DNA of 64,000 bases from assembly GCA_037013685.1 (NCBI GenBank), contig CM072886.1:6882001-6946000 (forward strand). The letters run 5' to 3'. A model generated the notes under the pieces. It was not told the origin of the DNA. It saw nothing but the letters and a program-made list of their open reading frames with translations, and did no database searches. Shown here in pieces: positions 37,975-49,600 of this stretch (position 1 is its first letter; the number at the start of each line of letters is the position of its first letter). The stretch is from Acridotheres tristis (taxonomy: Eukaryota; Chordata; Aves; Passeriformes; Sturnidae). A program made the position numbers and the translations under genes.

Positions 37975-38480
37975 TCAGGCTAGTAGAGATGAGTTAACTG
38001 AAAAATTGCAAAAGCACTGTGTGCCACTAGGTGTCCAAACTATGAAATATCCTGTGGAGATTAACATAAAGTGATGTACGTGGGAAATAATCCTAGTTTT
38101 TCTTATATAATGATGGGCTGTGACCTATTATCAACCAGGAGGAAAATGCTGGGTTTATAATATGAGGTTATATGAGAATATCAGCTTGGTACAAAGAGTA
38201 TGTTGATAAGGGTTAGAAAAGGAGCAAAGAACACAAACAAGCTATGCTGGTACATCAAAAACAGATCTGATCTTCTGGCACGACTGAAAAACAGTATCAC
38301 AAATTTAATATTGTAGAAATTAAAGAATTAAAGAGAAGAGTGATGGGATGATCAAATATGTAGTAAGGTTCGTGTAGAAAAATTTTCTTAATAGAAAAGG
38401 ACTCCTCACTCAGGGGGAGGAACGACTGAGAGGATCATGACCATCATCTCAAACATAATGAGCAATATTCATTAAGGTCA
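37975..38480 (+). mobile_element. Ancient CR1 LINE fragment (ORF2 remnant), sense strand
   Basis: A highly decayed CR1-type segment from the downstream part of ORF2. Recognisable pieces in order are GATGAGTTAACTGAAAAATTG (about 37988), ATAAAGTGATGTACGTGGGA (about 38065), CTTATATAATGATGGGCTGT (about 38102), ACCAGGAGGAAAATGCTGGG (about 38135) and GAGGAACGACTGAGAGGATC (about 38418). The order and spacing follow the consensus from the end of the reverse-transcriptase domain to the C-terminal region. All frames are broken. Confidence 0.55.
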
Positions 38481-38964
38481 TTAGCTCTGGTACAGCAGTT
38501 CCATGAGGCACAAGTAACTGGAGTCTAGGACAGCATCCTGGGGGAACCTTACTGCAGTTCCTGAGGTGTTCACTATTGGCCTCTGTTGGAGATAAATTTC
38601 TGGGCTGGGTGGTCTAACTTAGCTTTCCTTGCATTTTTAGGATCCTTAGGCCATGAATAGATATTGTTATGTCACACAACATCAAGCAGCATTAGCATTT
38701 ATCTCCCCTAATGCCTTCTGAATAAACCACACAGCTCCTCTTCCTCCTCTGTGCTATGATCAGCAGTCTGAAGGGCTCCCAAATACCCTGATTTTTTATG
38801 TTACTTCCAGGTGGAAAGTGGTGTCCTGGGCGTCACAGTGTGAACAAACTCCTGCAAATGCCTGTGGCACAGCAGATTCCAAGCCACCTGTCTCCTTGCT
38901 CCTTCTCGTGTGCCACCCCCAGCATGCTCTAGAAGGTTCATCCACACTGGGAAATGCTGATTCC

Positions 38965-39080
38965 AAACCCACCTGGACGTGCCCCTGTGTCACCTGCTCC
39001 AGGTGACCCTGCCTTGGAGAGGTATTGGAGTGGATGATCTCCAGAGATCCCTTCCAACCTCAAAAATTCTGTGATTCTGT
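38965..39080 (+). mobile_element. CR1 LINE, 3' end fragment
   Basis: A sense CR1 terminus. Its ordered hallmarks are AACCCACCTGGACGTG (about 38966), CCTGTGTCACCTGCTCC, AGGTGACCCTGCCTTGGAGA (about 39001), GGATGATCTCCAGAGATCCC (about 39032), TTCCAACCTCAAAA and a tail of two octamers ATTCTGTGATTCTGTG ending at about 39080. Confidence 0.9.
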
Positions 39081-39690
39081 GGCATAGCCCAGCCAATTCT
39101 GTACTAGAGACATATACAGGGTACAGAATAACTGGCTGGACCCAAACAGATCAGCACTGTGGTTTTGTTTGACCCAGAGGCTACAAAAATGAGAGCTGCT
39201 CTGCTTGCTGGTGGTAATTTTGTTTGGACTCTGTAAACCAAGGCACACGGAGCTCACAGTTCAGCCTGCAGTGAAAAGGCAGCAACTCTCCTCCTGCCAC
39301 TCTCAGAATGTACTTGCCTATTCTCCACACTGCTCTGACCAGCCTTTAATTCATGCATGCAAATATTCAATCATCTTTTGGCCCTTCAAGCTTTCAGGTC
39401 AATGGGGGGAAAAAGTCAATAAGTCAACACGGATTAATTTAATTTATGCAGCCTGCAGGTGAAGAATAGAGGAGTGCAACAGGTTCTGAGCAGGAATGAA
39501 GATTGAGAGAGGAAAATGACAGCAAAGTATTTGAGATGTACAGAGTTTTGTGTTTATGGCCACCCAAAACGCAGCCAGGTAGGTAAGTTCTGAATAGGAG
39601 CCAAGGAGAGCTGCTCCATGCAGCTGCTGGGGGCTGATAAAATGGTGACATGAGTCACATCAGAAAACATCTCATACATAAAACCCATAG
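39081..39690. other. Non-genic sequence between repeats
   Basis: Unique sequence of about 600 bp between a CR1 terminus and the first solo LTR. I recognise no gene or repeat in it. Confidence 0.6.
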
Positions 39691-39696
39691 AACTTT
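39691..39696 (+). repeat. Target-site duplication, left (AACTTT)
   Basis: A 6-bp direct repeat flanking the first LTR; the matching right copy is at 40300-40305. Length six is usual for alpha- and betaretrovirus-like elements. Confidence 0.75.
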
Positions 39697-40299
39697 TATT
39701 GGATCCCAGAGACCTGTGATTTTTGAGCTTTCTGTGCTTTCTGACACTGACTCCCAGGAGAACACTGCTTTTGACCTGAGGCCTTGGAGAAGGCTCCAAA
39801 TTTGAGTGATAAAGTCACAGGTATGTAGTTAAAATAGAAGTGTGATTTCACATGGTGAAGGGGTTTAAACTTAAGGTTTTTATAACATAGTAATGGGTAT
39901 GGGACAAGATGGAGAATTTTGGGTGTTTCCTTTCTGTCTTTTTCTTCCTTCTTCATGATTTCAGGTAATAGGTTCTGGTTGGACAGTTAGTGCTGCACTG
40001 AGGGTCACAGGAGTTGGGTTATTGGGTCAAAAGTAGAAATAATATAGGTGTTAATTCTCTGTTGGACTGTTTAGCTTTAGAAGACCTTGTAACTAGCTAG
40101 GTTCAGCTCCATTTTGCTGACTTTTAGCTGGAAGCTAGAAGTGTTGCTGAACTCTCTGTACTTTAGATAAGATTTAATAAACAACCAAGCCCAAACACGA
40201 GAAAATTCGTCTCCTTTGTGTTTTTAATCCTGACTGAGTGAAGACAGAGGAAAATAAAGACAAGCCACTAATAAATTAGTGTAGATACCACCGTTTGCA
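39697..40299 (+). mobile_element. Solo LTR of an endogenous retrovirus, copy 1
   Basis: A 603-bp element beginning TATTGGATCCCAGA and ending GTTTGCA, bracketed by the perfect 6-bp duplication AACTTT. It shares most of its sequence with the copy at 44198-44809, which sets the boundaries. A polyadenylation signal AATAAA lies at 40176-40181, about 120 bp before the end, fitting an LTR with its R/U5 part at the right and sense orientation. No primer-binding site, gag, pol or env sequence adjoins it, so it is what remains after recombination between two LTRs. The first dinucleotide is TA where the second copy has TG, probably a point mutation. The family name is not recognised with certainty. Confidence 0.8.
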
Positions 40300-40305
40300 A
40301 ACTTT
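40300..40305 (+). repeat. Target-site duplication, right (AACTTT)
   Basis: The right-hand copy of the 6-bp duplication around the first LTR. It is identical to 39691-39696. Confidence 0.75.
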
Positions 40306-40392
40306 CACCTCCTCTCACAGGCACTGTTTCAACACCCTCAGTGCCCTGCCTGAGCTGCCCTGGAAGGGCACAGGATTCCTGCAGGACCTGTG

Positions 40393-40475
40393 CTCCATCT
40401 GCATTCCTGGCCTTGAACACTTCCAGGGATGGGGATGCCCAGTCAGGCTGGAAGGACTCTGGAAACCTGTGCCTT
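40393..40475 (-). mobile_element. CR1 LINE internal fragment, antisense
   Basis: A short antisense fragment with TCCTGGCCTTGAACACTTCC and AGGGATGGGGATGCCC, then GGAAACCTGTGCC, matching the antisense 3' part of CR1 as seen at 18.3 kb. Both ends fade into unique sequence, and the tail is missing. Confidence 0.5.
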
Positions 40476-43400
40476 TGGGTTCAAAGCAAACTTAATTAGT
40501 GGCCTGTTTACTTGAAAGAGGACAATGTGCCCAAGAGTTCCTGTCTCCTACTGTAAACAAAGAATTATTAAAATGTTCTCAAGGATTTGAGATGGTAATT
40601 AAAAGATGAGTGATTGTCACAAGCTGGAGCCCGGCTGCTTTCCAAATGTGTGTGGGGAAGCTCCTTGGCTGGGATGAGGCTGTGATTGCAAATTAACATC
40701 TCTAAAGCTAAAGATACAACAGGATTCCCACGCATCCCTCTCGGAGGCAGCTGAAGGTTTCCATGCACAGGGAATGGAGCTGCGACGTGACAGACTCTGC
40801 ACTTGGAGCCTGCAGAGGGGTCAGCAACAAATTGTGAACAGTGTCTGGGTCCAGAGTGAAAAAAGGGTGCAGATGGACCTGTCAAACCTAATACAGCAGG
40901 AATGGGGTGTTTTCTGCAGATCCCACTGGTGAAATGCAGAATTCCCCACTGATGGAATGGATATAAAGTTTTCTTAGGGAGGAAGGAGATGTGGGGAGCA
41001 GCCAGGTATGTGCAGTTCCAGAAGCTGTTCATTGACAACAGCCAAGTTAACAAGAAAGTCCATCTTTAAAACACTGGAAAAGTCCTCTGCTCTTTCTTAA
41101 ACGAAATCTGTTGTGTCTTTAGTCTGTTTAGTGCAAGATTATTCCTCGGCTCATTTGTAAGGAAAATACTGGTATAAATGGATAAAGCTCTCAAGATAGC
41201 TGCTAACAATCATGTTCCAAGCCAGTTTTCTGCTTCACTAATTCTCTGAAGCTAATCAGCATTTTTCTAAATGATCTCTGCATAATACTTGATTTTTCTG
41301 CCCCCAAAATATTTATTCAAAACATTTATGCTCCTCACACATCTTGTTGTTTACTTGTACTTACCAATTAAAATAATATTTTGTAGAAATAATTTCAAGA
41401 GCTGCATATCTCAAAGATGAGTGACCTTCTTCTAGACCAGGGGTTTCCCTGGCATCCAAAGCTGAAGATGTCTGTGTGTGAGGTGAAGGATGGAAGCAAG
41501 GTGGAAGATGAGTGCCAGGCTGGATGTTGATGGTGTAGGAGGAAAAGGGCAGCAGATGGCCAAGAGCTGAGCAGGTAGAGCTTCACCAGCACCCTGATAT
41601 TGCAGGCAAACTGAGGGGCTTGGGCTTGTGTTTTTCCTGGAATCCAGAATAAGATCTGCAGGTGGCTCTGAAAAGATACACAGGGGATGTTCCTGCCTTT
41701 CAGGGCACATCAGGCATGGGCTGCCAGAAACTCTGAGCTTCTATTAAATTTCACCAAGATTTAAACTTCCTATTGCACTGCCCACCCCAACCACTTTTAT
41801 AGAAGTTGGTAGTAAATTCAGCACCTCTCTGTTTTCTGATAATGTCACTGGTAATGGTTCAGCTGATTCTTCCTTGGCTTCACAATGATAAATAGCACCC
41901 AGTCCTGAGTGCAAATCTTCATTTTCTAGAATTTTTCCAAATTTTCATTTTCTAGACTTTTTTATAAGATGTTGTAACAGCCCTTCATTTTGGCATGAAG
42001 CTTCTTTTGAGTCCCAAGTAAAGATGCTCCCCAGGATACGTTAAAGTGAACATTTACAAAAAAAACTATTCCAGTTTTTCTCCTATGACTTCATCCCAGT
42101 TCTTCTATATCTCAGTCTTCTATGGGCTTTACCACTTTTGGGCAAGCCTCCTATCCTGAAATATTTTTTTAAATGTTATACTATATTGTTATTTTAGTAC
42201 ATTTTGCAAGCTGTTGACCAAACTCTTTTTAGCCTTCTCTCATTTTTTAAACAAGTAAAGTTTCAGCTGACCACCACATGGAGAAAGATGAGGTTTCCAG
42301 GTCCTTGCAGGATGCTCAGCACAAGTCATCTCTAAACATGCATCTCTGTTGCTCCCAAAATGGTCTGTGATCTCAGGAGAGCAAGACTGAGACATGAAGA
42401 CTACAGAAATAGTAGGCGGGGTTTCTGAAAAAAATAAAAAACAAAAAACAGAGATAGTTAAAGCTATGGGCCCTCTGCTTTTTCTGAGATGTTGATAATT
42501 TTTAGTTGAATTTTGGTTTGAACAATATATAATTTTTTTCATACCTCCATGTGAAAAAAAAATATTAACCTATTTCTGCATTCAGCACAGGACTATTGCT
42601 TATCTGGAGTCTGTTTGAAGGCAATGACTCCATTAAACAGCACCTTTTGCTACTAAATGTTATTGAAATACTGAAAAGTATCAGGGAAATTAATGCTGAC
42701 TATTTCCTAAGAAACTTGCAAGGAGGAAAACCATGTAGGCTGTGATAATTCCATAGGAATCAAACAGGAAAGGGTTCAAAAAGCTCTATGATAGGCAAGA
42801 TATGGAAATAATATTGAAAATTGCAGTTAGCTCAATTTAAGAAAAGTATTTTTGAATATAACTGAAGCATTTGCTATTCAAATCTTCCCATTGACAGTAG
42901 AATTCATAATTTTCACAGAATTTGTTCAACCCCATTATTTCCTTTTTTTCCAGCTTCAATTCTATTCTCATCTGAATGAGATGCACCCCCACAAACTGAA
43001 ATCCATGAAAACCTGTACAACCCCCTGCAAATGGATGTCATTTGTCAGGTGCTTCCCACTGCGCTCACTTCAACAAATCCTTCCCAAGTATTTCTGTGAC
43101 ACCACGGAAGACTCACAAGTTCTATGAGCCACAAAAAGAACTGATTTATTTTATGCATTCAGCTTATTTTCATTAAACTTATTATTATGTTTTACTCACT
43201 GGAGCAGAGAAGTATCAAGTAGATGTATAAGAACAAGTGAAACCGTTGCTCACTTATTTATGCTTACAGCCTGAGAGAGTTAAATATTAGATTTTCTCTT
43301 GTGTAAAAAAGTTGTAACTTCTAATTTTTTTTTATTCATAAGCAGATTAATTTTCAATTCAATTTTTATCTGGATAGAAGATAATAAAAAAATAAGTTCA

Positions 43401-44191
43401 AATAAAGAAACAAACAAACAACAACAGCAAGAAAACAACCAAAAAAAACACCCCAAGGAATGCCAGATCATTTTTACCATTACGAAGCAAAGAAACAACT
43501 TTGACCTGTGGATTCTCCAGGCTGCCCTGTGGAACACAGATCTTACAAGTCCTGTGTGTCCCACTTTGCAGAGACCATGAGGAGCCCCTTCCTACATCGT
43601 GAAGCTTTTTCACCCAGAGTCATGGCAGCCTTGTCTTGAGATCAGTTTAGCAAACTAATCTATCTCAAAAGCACTTGGGACTGTTCTGCTGGGAATGCTG
43701 TGGGAGCATTACAGTCCTGATAATTAGAAACTTCCAATTACTTTGCAGGTTAAAATGTACTTGTGGTCGTTTGATACCCATTTGTTCTCCTGCCAGCCTT
43801 GCCTGTAGCTGAGAGCTGGGCACCCTGTGAGCCCCAGGATGCCAGGCACAGCTCTGCTGATGTTTGTCTCAGCTGCATTTCAGCACAAGTGCACCAAAAT
43901 CAACATGTGCCATAGGACATAGCTAGCTCCAGCTGCAAACATCTGCTGACCCACCACTAATGCAAACCAGAGGGCTTCACATCTGGGAGATTTTGGGGGA
44001 GATTCAGCCGGACAAACACACAGAGGGAATTCAGTTGTCTGGATGTGAGCATCTGCTGCCATTTCAGGCTCCTGTGAGGTCTGGATGGTGCAGGCACAGG
44101 GGAACAGGATCTGAGAGGGTCTTATTGCTCTCTGGAGGCCAGGCAGGGCGTGTTAGAGCACCCCAAAACCTTCAGACAACTCTGTGAGAAA
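40476..44191. other. Non-genic sequence between the two LTR copies
   Basis: About 3.7 kb separating the two same-orientation LTRs. It has no reverse transcriptase, protease, integrase, capsid or envelope remnant that I can detect in any frame, so it is not the interior of a provirus. It is AT-rich with A-rich patches at about 42425-42450 and 43405-43455. The block at about 40590-40790, which contains GATGGTAATTAAAAGATGAG and several CpGs, is repeat-free and might be constrained. Confidence 0.65.
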
Positions 44192-44197
44192 CCTGAA
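44192..44197 (+). repeat. Target-site duplication, left (CCTGAA)
   Basis: A 6-bp direct repeat flanking the second LTR. Its partner is at 44810-44815. It differs from the duplication around the first LTR. Confidence 0.75.
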
Positions 44198-44809
44198 TGC
44201 TGGATCCCAGAAATCTGGGATTTTTGAGCTTTTTGTGCTTTCTGGCACTGGAGAACACTGCTTTTGACCTGAGGCCTTGGAGAAGGCTCCAAATTTGAGT
44301 GATGCAGTTAAAATCACGGGTGTGTAGTTAAACAGAAGTGTGTGCTTTCACATAGTGAAGGGGTTTTAATTTGAGGTTTTTTATAATATAGTAATGGTAT
44401 GGGACAAGATGGAGAATTTTGGTGTTGCTTCCTTTCACTGTTCATCTTCCTCCTTCTTCTTCACGGTTTCAGGCAGTAGTTTCTGGTTGGACAGTTAGTG
44501 CTGTACTGAGGGTCACAGGAGTTTGGTTATTGGATCAAAAGTACAAATAATATAGGTGTTAGTTCTTTATTGGACTGTTTAGCTTTAAGAGACCTTGTAA
44601 CTAGCTAGGTTCAGCTCCATTTTGCTGGCTTTTAGCTGGTGGCTAGAAGAGTTGCTGAACTCTCTGTACTTTAGATAAGATTTAATAAACAACCAAGCCC
44701 AAACATGAGAAAATTAATCTCCTTTGTGTTTTTAGTCCTGGCTCTGAGTGAAGACAGAAGAAACTTCAGACAAGCCACTAATTAAGTGGTGCAAACACCA
44801 CCCTTTACA
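44198..44809 (+). mobile_element. Solo LTR of an endogenous retrovirus, copy 2
   Basis: A 612-bp element beginning TGCTGGATCCCAGA and ending CTTTACA, with the TG...CA ends expected for retroviral integrase. It is flanked by the perfect duplication CCTGAA. It aligns with the copy at 39697-40299 over its whole length, with scattered substitutions and a few small indels; for example, a segment around ACTCCCAGG in copy 1 is absent here. Its AATAAA signal is at 44684-44689. No internal retroviral sequence flanks it. The sense orientation is inferred from the position of the AATAAA signal. Confidence 0.83.
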
Positions 44810-44815
44810 CCTGAA
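44810..44815 (+). repeat. Target-site duplication, right (CCTGAA)
   Basis: The right-hand copy of the 6-bp duplication around the second LTR. It is identical to 44192-44197. Confidence 0.75.
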
Positions 44816-45434
44816 TCCCAGCTGAGTGTTGAGCACAATGTGAGCTGGAGAGCTCTCTAGGATCTGTTGATTCCATTTCCTGCCATGGGATCTCAGCCAT
44901 GGTGCTCACAAAGGAATATAGACATGTAGACACCTGAGTATAGGTGCCTTAGCTTTTGACCTGAATCCCACTTGATCTTAAAATATTATCTGGAGAAATA
45001 CTATTTTTCTGTGCATAAATGTTATTGAAGATTTTCTGGATTGCACATATTGGGGGCAACATTAGAGAATTCAACATATTAATAGGAGTTATTATTAATA
45101 GGCAAAGGGGTCTAAAGAAAAAATAAAGCATGGACACACATTGTCCTCCTGCTTTCCTTAAAGGGGTCACAGTGGTACAAGAGAACACCTAAATTTATTC
45201 TGGATAAAGCCTAGATTTTCAAAGTCAGAGAATTCAATTTTTCATAGTTGGATTTTATGCTCACCTAAGTTGAAAGAATAAAAATCACAAGGAGTCTATT
45301 AGAAAACCTGGTCTGACCTAATTTGAATTATCCTTAGAAGGTGTTTGTTAGAGAAGATGACACTGTAAGAAATACTGTGTATTCTAGAACTGAGATTTAT
45401 TAATACTGAAGCACAGGAGAGCACTGCAATGGTT
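44816..45434. other. Non-genic AT-rich sequence
   Basis: About 600 bp of AT-rich sequence between the second solo LTR and a fragment of a different LTR. I recognise no gene or repeat in it. Confidence 0.6.
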
Positions 45435-45580
45435 TGTGCTGGTTTTGGCTGGGGCAGAGTCACTTTTCTTCCCAGTGGCTGGTGTAGGGCTGGGCTTTGG
45501 GGTTGTGCTGAGCACAGGGTTGATAATATTAAGATACTTTTGTTATTGCTAAGCAGGGCTTATACAAAGGGATAAGGCAG
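45435..45580 (+). mobile_element. Fragment of a different avian LTR (5' part)
   Basis: It begins TGTGCTGGTTTTGGCTGGGG, followed by CAGAGTCACTTTTCTTCC, CAGTGGCTGGTGTAGGGCTG, a TTGATAATATTAAGA stretch and GTTATTGCTAAGCAGGGCTT. I recall this string as the start of an LTR common in avian genomes, but I cannot confirm the family. Only about 145 bp is recognisable; the right end dissolves into unrelated sequence, and no target duplication can be set. Confidence 0.55.
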
Positions 45581-45939
45581 AAGAAGATTGAAGCTGTATT
45601 TCATTATTTCCAGAGGATATCTCTAAAAAGTTAGGATGGGTTGCTCAGAGAAGTGAAAGGAGCCTCTGAGACAGCTTTAATATGGTGAAGAGGATGAACA
45701 TGGAAACAAGAGAAGGAGTCAGACTGACCCTAAGCTCCAGGAGTTTCACATTCACCAGACTGAAGGATCATCTTCCCCTCCTGAAACCCACCTCTGGGCA
45801 GCAACAAACCTTTTAAGCTCATCTGTCTAGCCAAAAATGGCATCACATGACTGAAAACAGCAAGTTTAAAGGGAAGAGAAGAAAGGAAAAGAGTAAAATC
45901 AATCTCCAGTGTGACCTTAAAGATGTGTAGGATTTAAGA

Positions 45940-46600
45940 TAAAATTTTTAAGAAAAGCATAATGGAGATAAATGATATAACAAGCAGCATGGACTCATCA
46001 AAGTTAACTCAGGAACATAATTTTTTCATAAGGCTTTCTAGATGCAGAGAGTGCAGTAGAGCTCGTCCACAGTGTCTGGGAGAAAGAACTTGATTAAACA
46101 GCATCTGAGGCATTAGCTCAGATGGGAAAGGTGGAAACAAACTGCAAATGTGCTGCAGCATGAAGGGGAGATAGAAACATGCACTTCTGTAGAGGTTGGG
46201 ATCAGAAAGGAGGGAGATTTTAACTAAAGTTCTTTAAAAGACAGTTTTGACACCAATATTTTTGTTAATTACTTGGGCACAGAAAATGCCAAACAAAATC
46301 TACTAATGTCAAAATTTAGAGGCAATGTCAATATGCAAGCAGAGAGAGAATAAAACAGAAGCTCATGATCCTGAAGACTGAGGTAAGCAGGGAGAGATAA
46401 AATTCACTAGTGTGAAATGCAAAGTAATGAATCTGGAAACCCAATAAAAATGCAGCTTTCTGATACCTGTGCACCTCACCTGCTGGAAATGACTGAGGAG
46501 TACCAGCTCATTGGAGAGTGATGAGCATGATGAAGTTATGAAAATGAGAAATGTGGTCACGATCTCAGGAGGGGCTGGGCAGGGGAGGGTGTCTGCAGCA
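45940..46600 (+). mobile_element. Ancient CR1 LINE fragment (ORF2 reverse-transcriptase region)
   Basis: A decayed sense remnant of CR1 ORF2. Pieces in the expected order are CAGCATGGACTCATCAAAGT (about 45985), a CATAAGGCTTTCTAGATGCA block (about 46026) near the catalytic region, TTTTGTTAATTACTTGGGCA (about 46260), CTAATGTCAAAATTTAGAGG (about 46302) and GTGAAATGCAAAGTAATGAA (about 46411). The match to the consensus weakens after about 46450. No intact frame remains and the catalytic motif cannot be read. Confidence 0.55.
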
Positions 46601-49600
46601 CAGACAGGAAACACAGCACTGGTACCCCCTCACCTGAGTGCTGTTCACATCTGCCACCACCCAGGCTCAGTGACAGGCAGGGGTGGGGGTGGACAAGGGA
46701 CAGTAGGACAAGAGCAACTGGGAGGCAATCACATAAAAAGAGATGATGTCCTGCTGGTGTGGGGGTCCCAGAGACATTGTGAGCAAGACATCGTGGTCCC
46801 AGGGTGCCAAGGCTTGGCTCTTCTGTCAGGCCCTCCCCTGGTGAGCCTGGTGTTGCCTCACCTCCTCCTGGGGTTCTTGGCAAGCAGCTCCATCTGCTGC
46901 TGGTGATCCAAGAGGTGCTGAGGAGAGTCCAAGCCAGCACAACAGCTGCCAGGTATCCCTTAGGACGGGGAAGGACAAGTTTCCCTCCTCTGCACAGTGA
47001 GATCTGATTAGGACAGTGTCTTCCAGGGAGACAATTTCTGTTTGGGGGCATTTACCCTCCAGAACCAGCCATGGGTCTCTGTCTCACCTCAGAGGGAAAA
47101 AGGAAGCAAAGTTACAAGAAGTTTGTAGAGGAGCCAGGAGCCAACCCAAGCTCTCAAGAGAAGCACATAAATGCTTCCTCTGCAAGACTCTCCTTCCCTG
47201 GGGGGGAAAAACCCCAAACAAACAAAAACACAACCAAAAATCACACTCGCAGGCATTTGTAACAATTATCCAGACTTTCTGAAACTTATCAAAATTCTGG
47301 ATCTCATGCTGAAAACTGGGCAGGGATGTCCTAAGAAAGAGGAAAAACATATACCCTCTGCTTGGATGTACTGCCACATAGCTCTGTCAGGTGTAATTCA
47401 GGCTCCCATTCTTCTTCTACCACTGTTTCTATATATTAAGTTCCATTCTAATTTAACTATCCTTATTGCAGCATTTCTTAATTCAGAACAGACAGCTCCT
47501 GGGAATGGTGCTTCCAGGGGAACACAGTGAGCTGGGGATGGTTTTTTTGCACTGGCAATTGGCATCTGCAGTAAGCATGGGGAAATCCCAATTCCCAGTG
47601 CCTTGGGGAAGATAATGAAGTTTGCTCAGTTCTGAGACATTAGAAAGGAACTGGAGGTGCAAAACAACTTTTACAAAAGAAAAACAGGAAACATGTTAGT
47701 TTATGTTACAGGCAGTAGACAGGAGGCTCACAGACAAGCTAAACCCTTATAAAGTAATTAATTTCCCATGTTAATGTTATTTATGGGCCACACAGCAGCA
47801 GCAGAAGACTCCATCCAAGCCTGGGACCCCGTTGCTCTAGTACTGTCCAGCAGGTTACAGTAAATCATCCACACCATCTATAATCCATTACAAGAGCTCC
47901 ATGAAAATTGCCCCTAGGACCATACTGTTCTGATAGAAATTGAAATGTCCATAATACATCTGATTTAACCCAGCTCTGATTATTTCAGATGAGGGATGAT
48001 CCCAGTTTGTGCTCTGTGCACACCTGCCCTCCAGCTTCTGGGGAATGGCCTCTGGTTTGGATTTAAGGGCTCTGTGGATTTCCCTGGAGATTCTGAATGT
48101 ATTTGCAGTGCAAGGACAGTGGTTGATGCCTCTGAAACCTGCTGGACCTGCTGCAGCCTTCAAAGAATCTGTCCACATGCATCCACAAACTCCTCTGTGC
48201 AGAGTTTCTGGGTAGCACATGGACAAAGACATTTCATTTCTGATAGGAAAAGCCAGTGTGGCACATCTTGGGGTGCAACCCCTTCTCAAGCAATTTGCCA
48301 AAGCATGTTGAAATACAGAGCAAGTCATGCAGCAGTTTCCAGAAGGGGACACAGAATAAATGTGCCTGAAGCACTTCAGAAGTGATTAAGTCAAGATTAC
48401 AGAGATGATAGAAAAACCAAGAAACATCTAACTGAAAGCTCAGCCTTGGGTTTTTTCTTCTATAAGACTATAAATTTTTTCAGATTCTGTACATATCATT
48501 AATTTTTGATCTAAAGACTTACTGGATAACATGAGCAAACTGGGAGGAAAAAAGCCAAAGGACAGTGTTCTTGGGAAACTCAAGCCCAAGCACATTTTGT
48601 TCTCAATCCTAAAATTTAAAGCTACTAATTACTTTGGTGTTTCCCTAATAGACATCCATGTAGATTATTTGTTGAAATTTGATATTTGCCACTTCTTTTA
48701 ACAGATTTCAGTTCAACAGCCAAAAATCATGGTACACAGATCTCCAGCTTCTTTTGGAAACTGAGTATTTTGCATAAAGACAAAAACTTCCCACCATTCT
48801 CTCCAGATTTTTTTTTTCCAAAGCAGGTGTGGTGAATTCTCTCTTAACACAACCTTTTTTCAATGTCTTTAATGCTTTATATTACCCAAGGAACTTGGCA
48901 AAGGAGCTCATGCCACAGTGCTTTGTGCATACACCTTCTGGGCTACTTGAACTTGAGACTGTGTCACACCAACACCTTCCAGAAAGATAGTTGGGGTTCA
49001 GACCCCCAGTTTCGCTGGTTTTACTACTGAAATAACTACTAAGAGTAGTGGTTATATTTTCTTATCCACACAAGGAACAGCAAAAAGTGGTTCCTCAGTC
49101 TCTGTCTCTGAATGCTGCTGGCATTTCCCAGCCATGAACTCCATCAGCATCCTGCTAAGCCACACTCCTGTCATGTGGAGTACAGGAACACATCCAGTTA
49201 CTGCTATTTCCTCCAATATTATCCAGCCTCTTGACAATATAATCCATCAGGAGAGTGGAAATAGATCATTTTTTGGAAGCACACTGCATTCCTGTATTTG
49301 CTTTCCTTTCTGGTTAAGCCCACTTGCTGGTCCCATTGCATTGCTGCCTGTAATTTGAATTTCCATCTTTAATCACATTGTGCACAACTAACTCTTGCAT
49401 AAAAGGCTTCAACAATAGCAATATACAGTCAAATGCACGTAATTGCTTTGACAAAAGGAAAACAAATCACACCAAGGAACATAAACCTCAGCCACTGTGT
49501 ACTGCAGTTTGAAATGGATTGTGCCCTATGGCTGATAATGTATTTCAGTTATAATCATTGTGAGTCTACTAAATAACTGACCAATTATTGTTCTATCAAG

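Noticed and set aside
39697..44809. A 5.1-kb provirus with two LTRs
   Set aside because: Each LTR has its own separate 6-bp target duplication, and the interval lacks any retroviral gene remnant.
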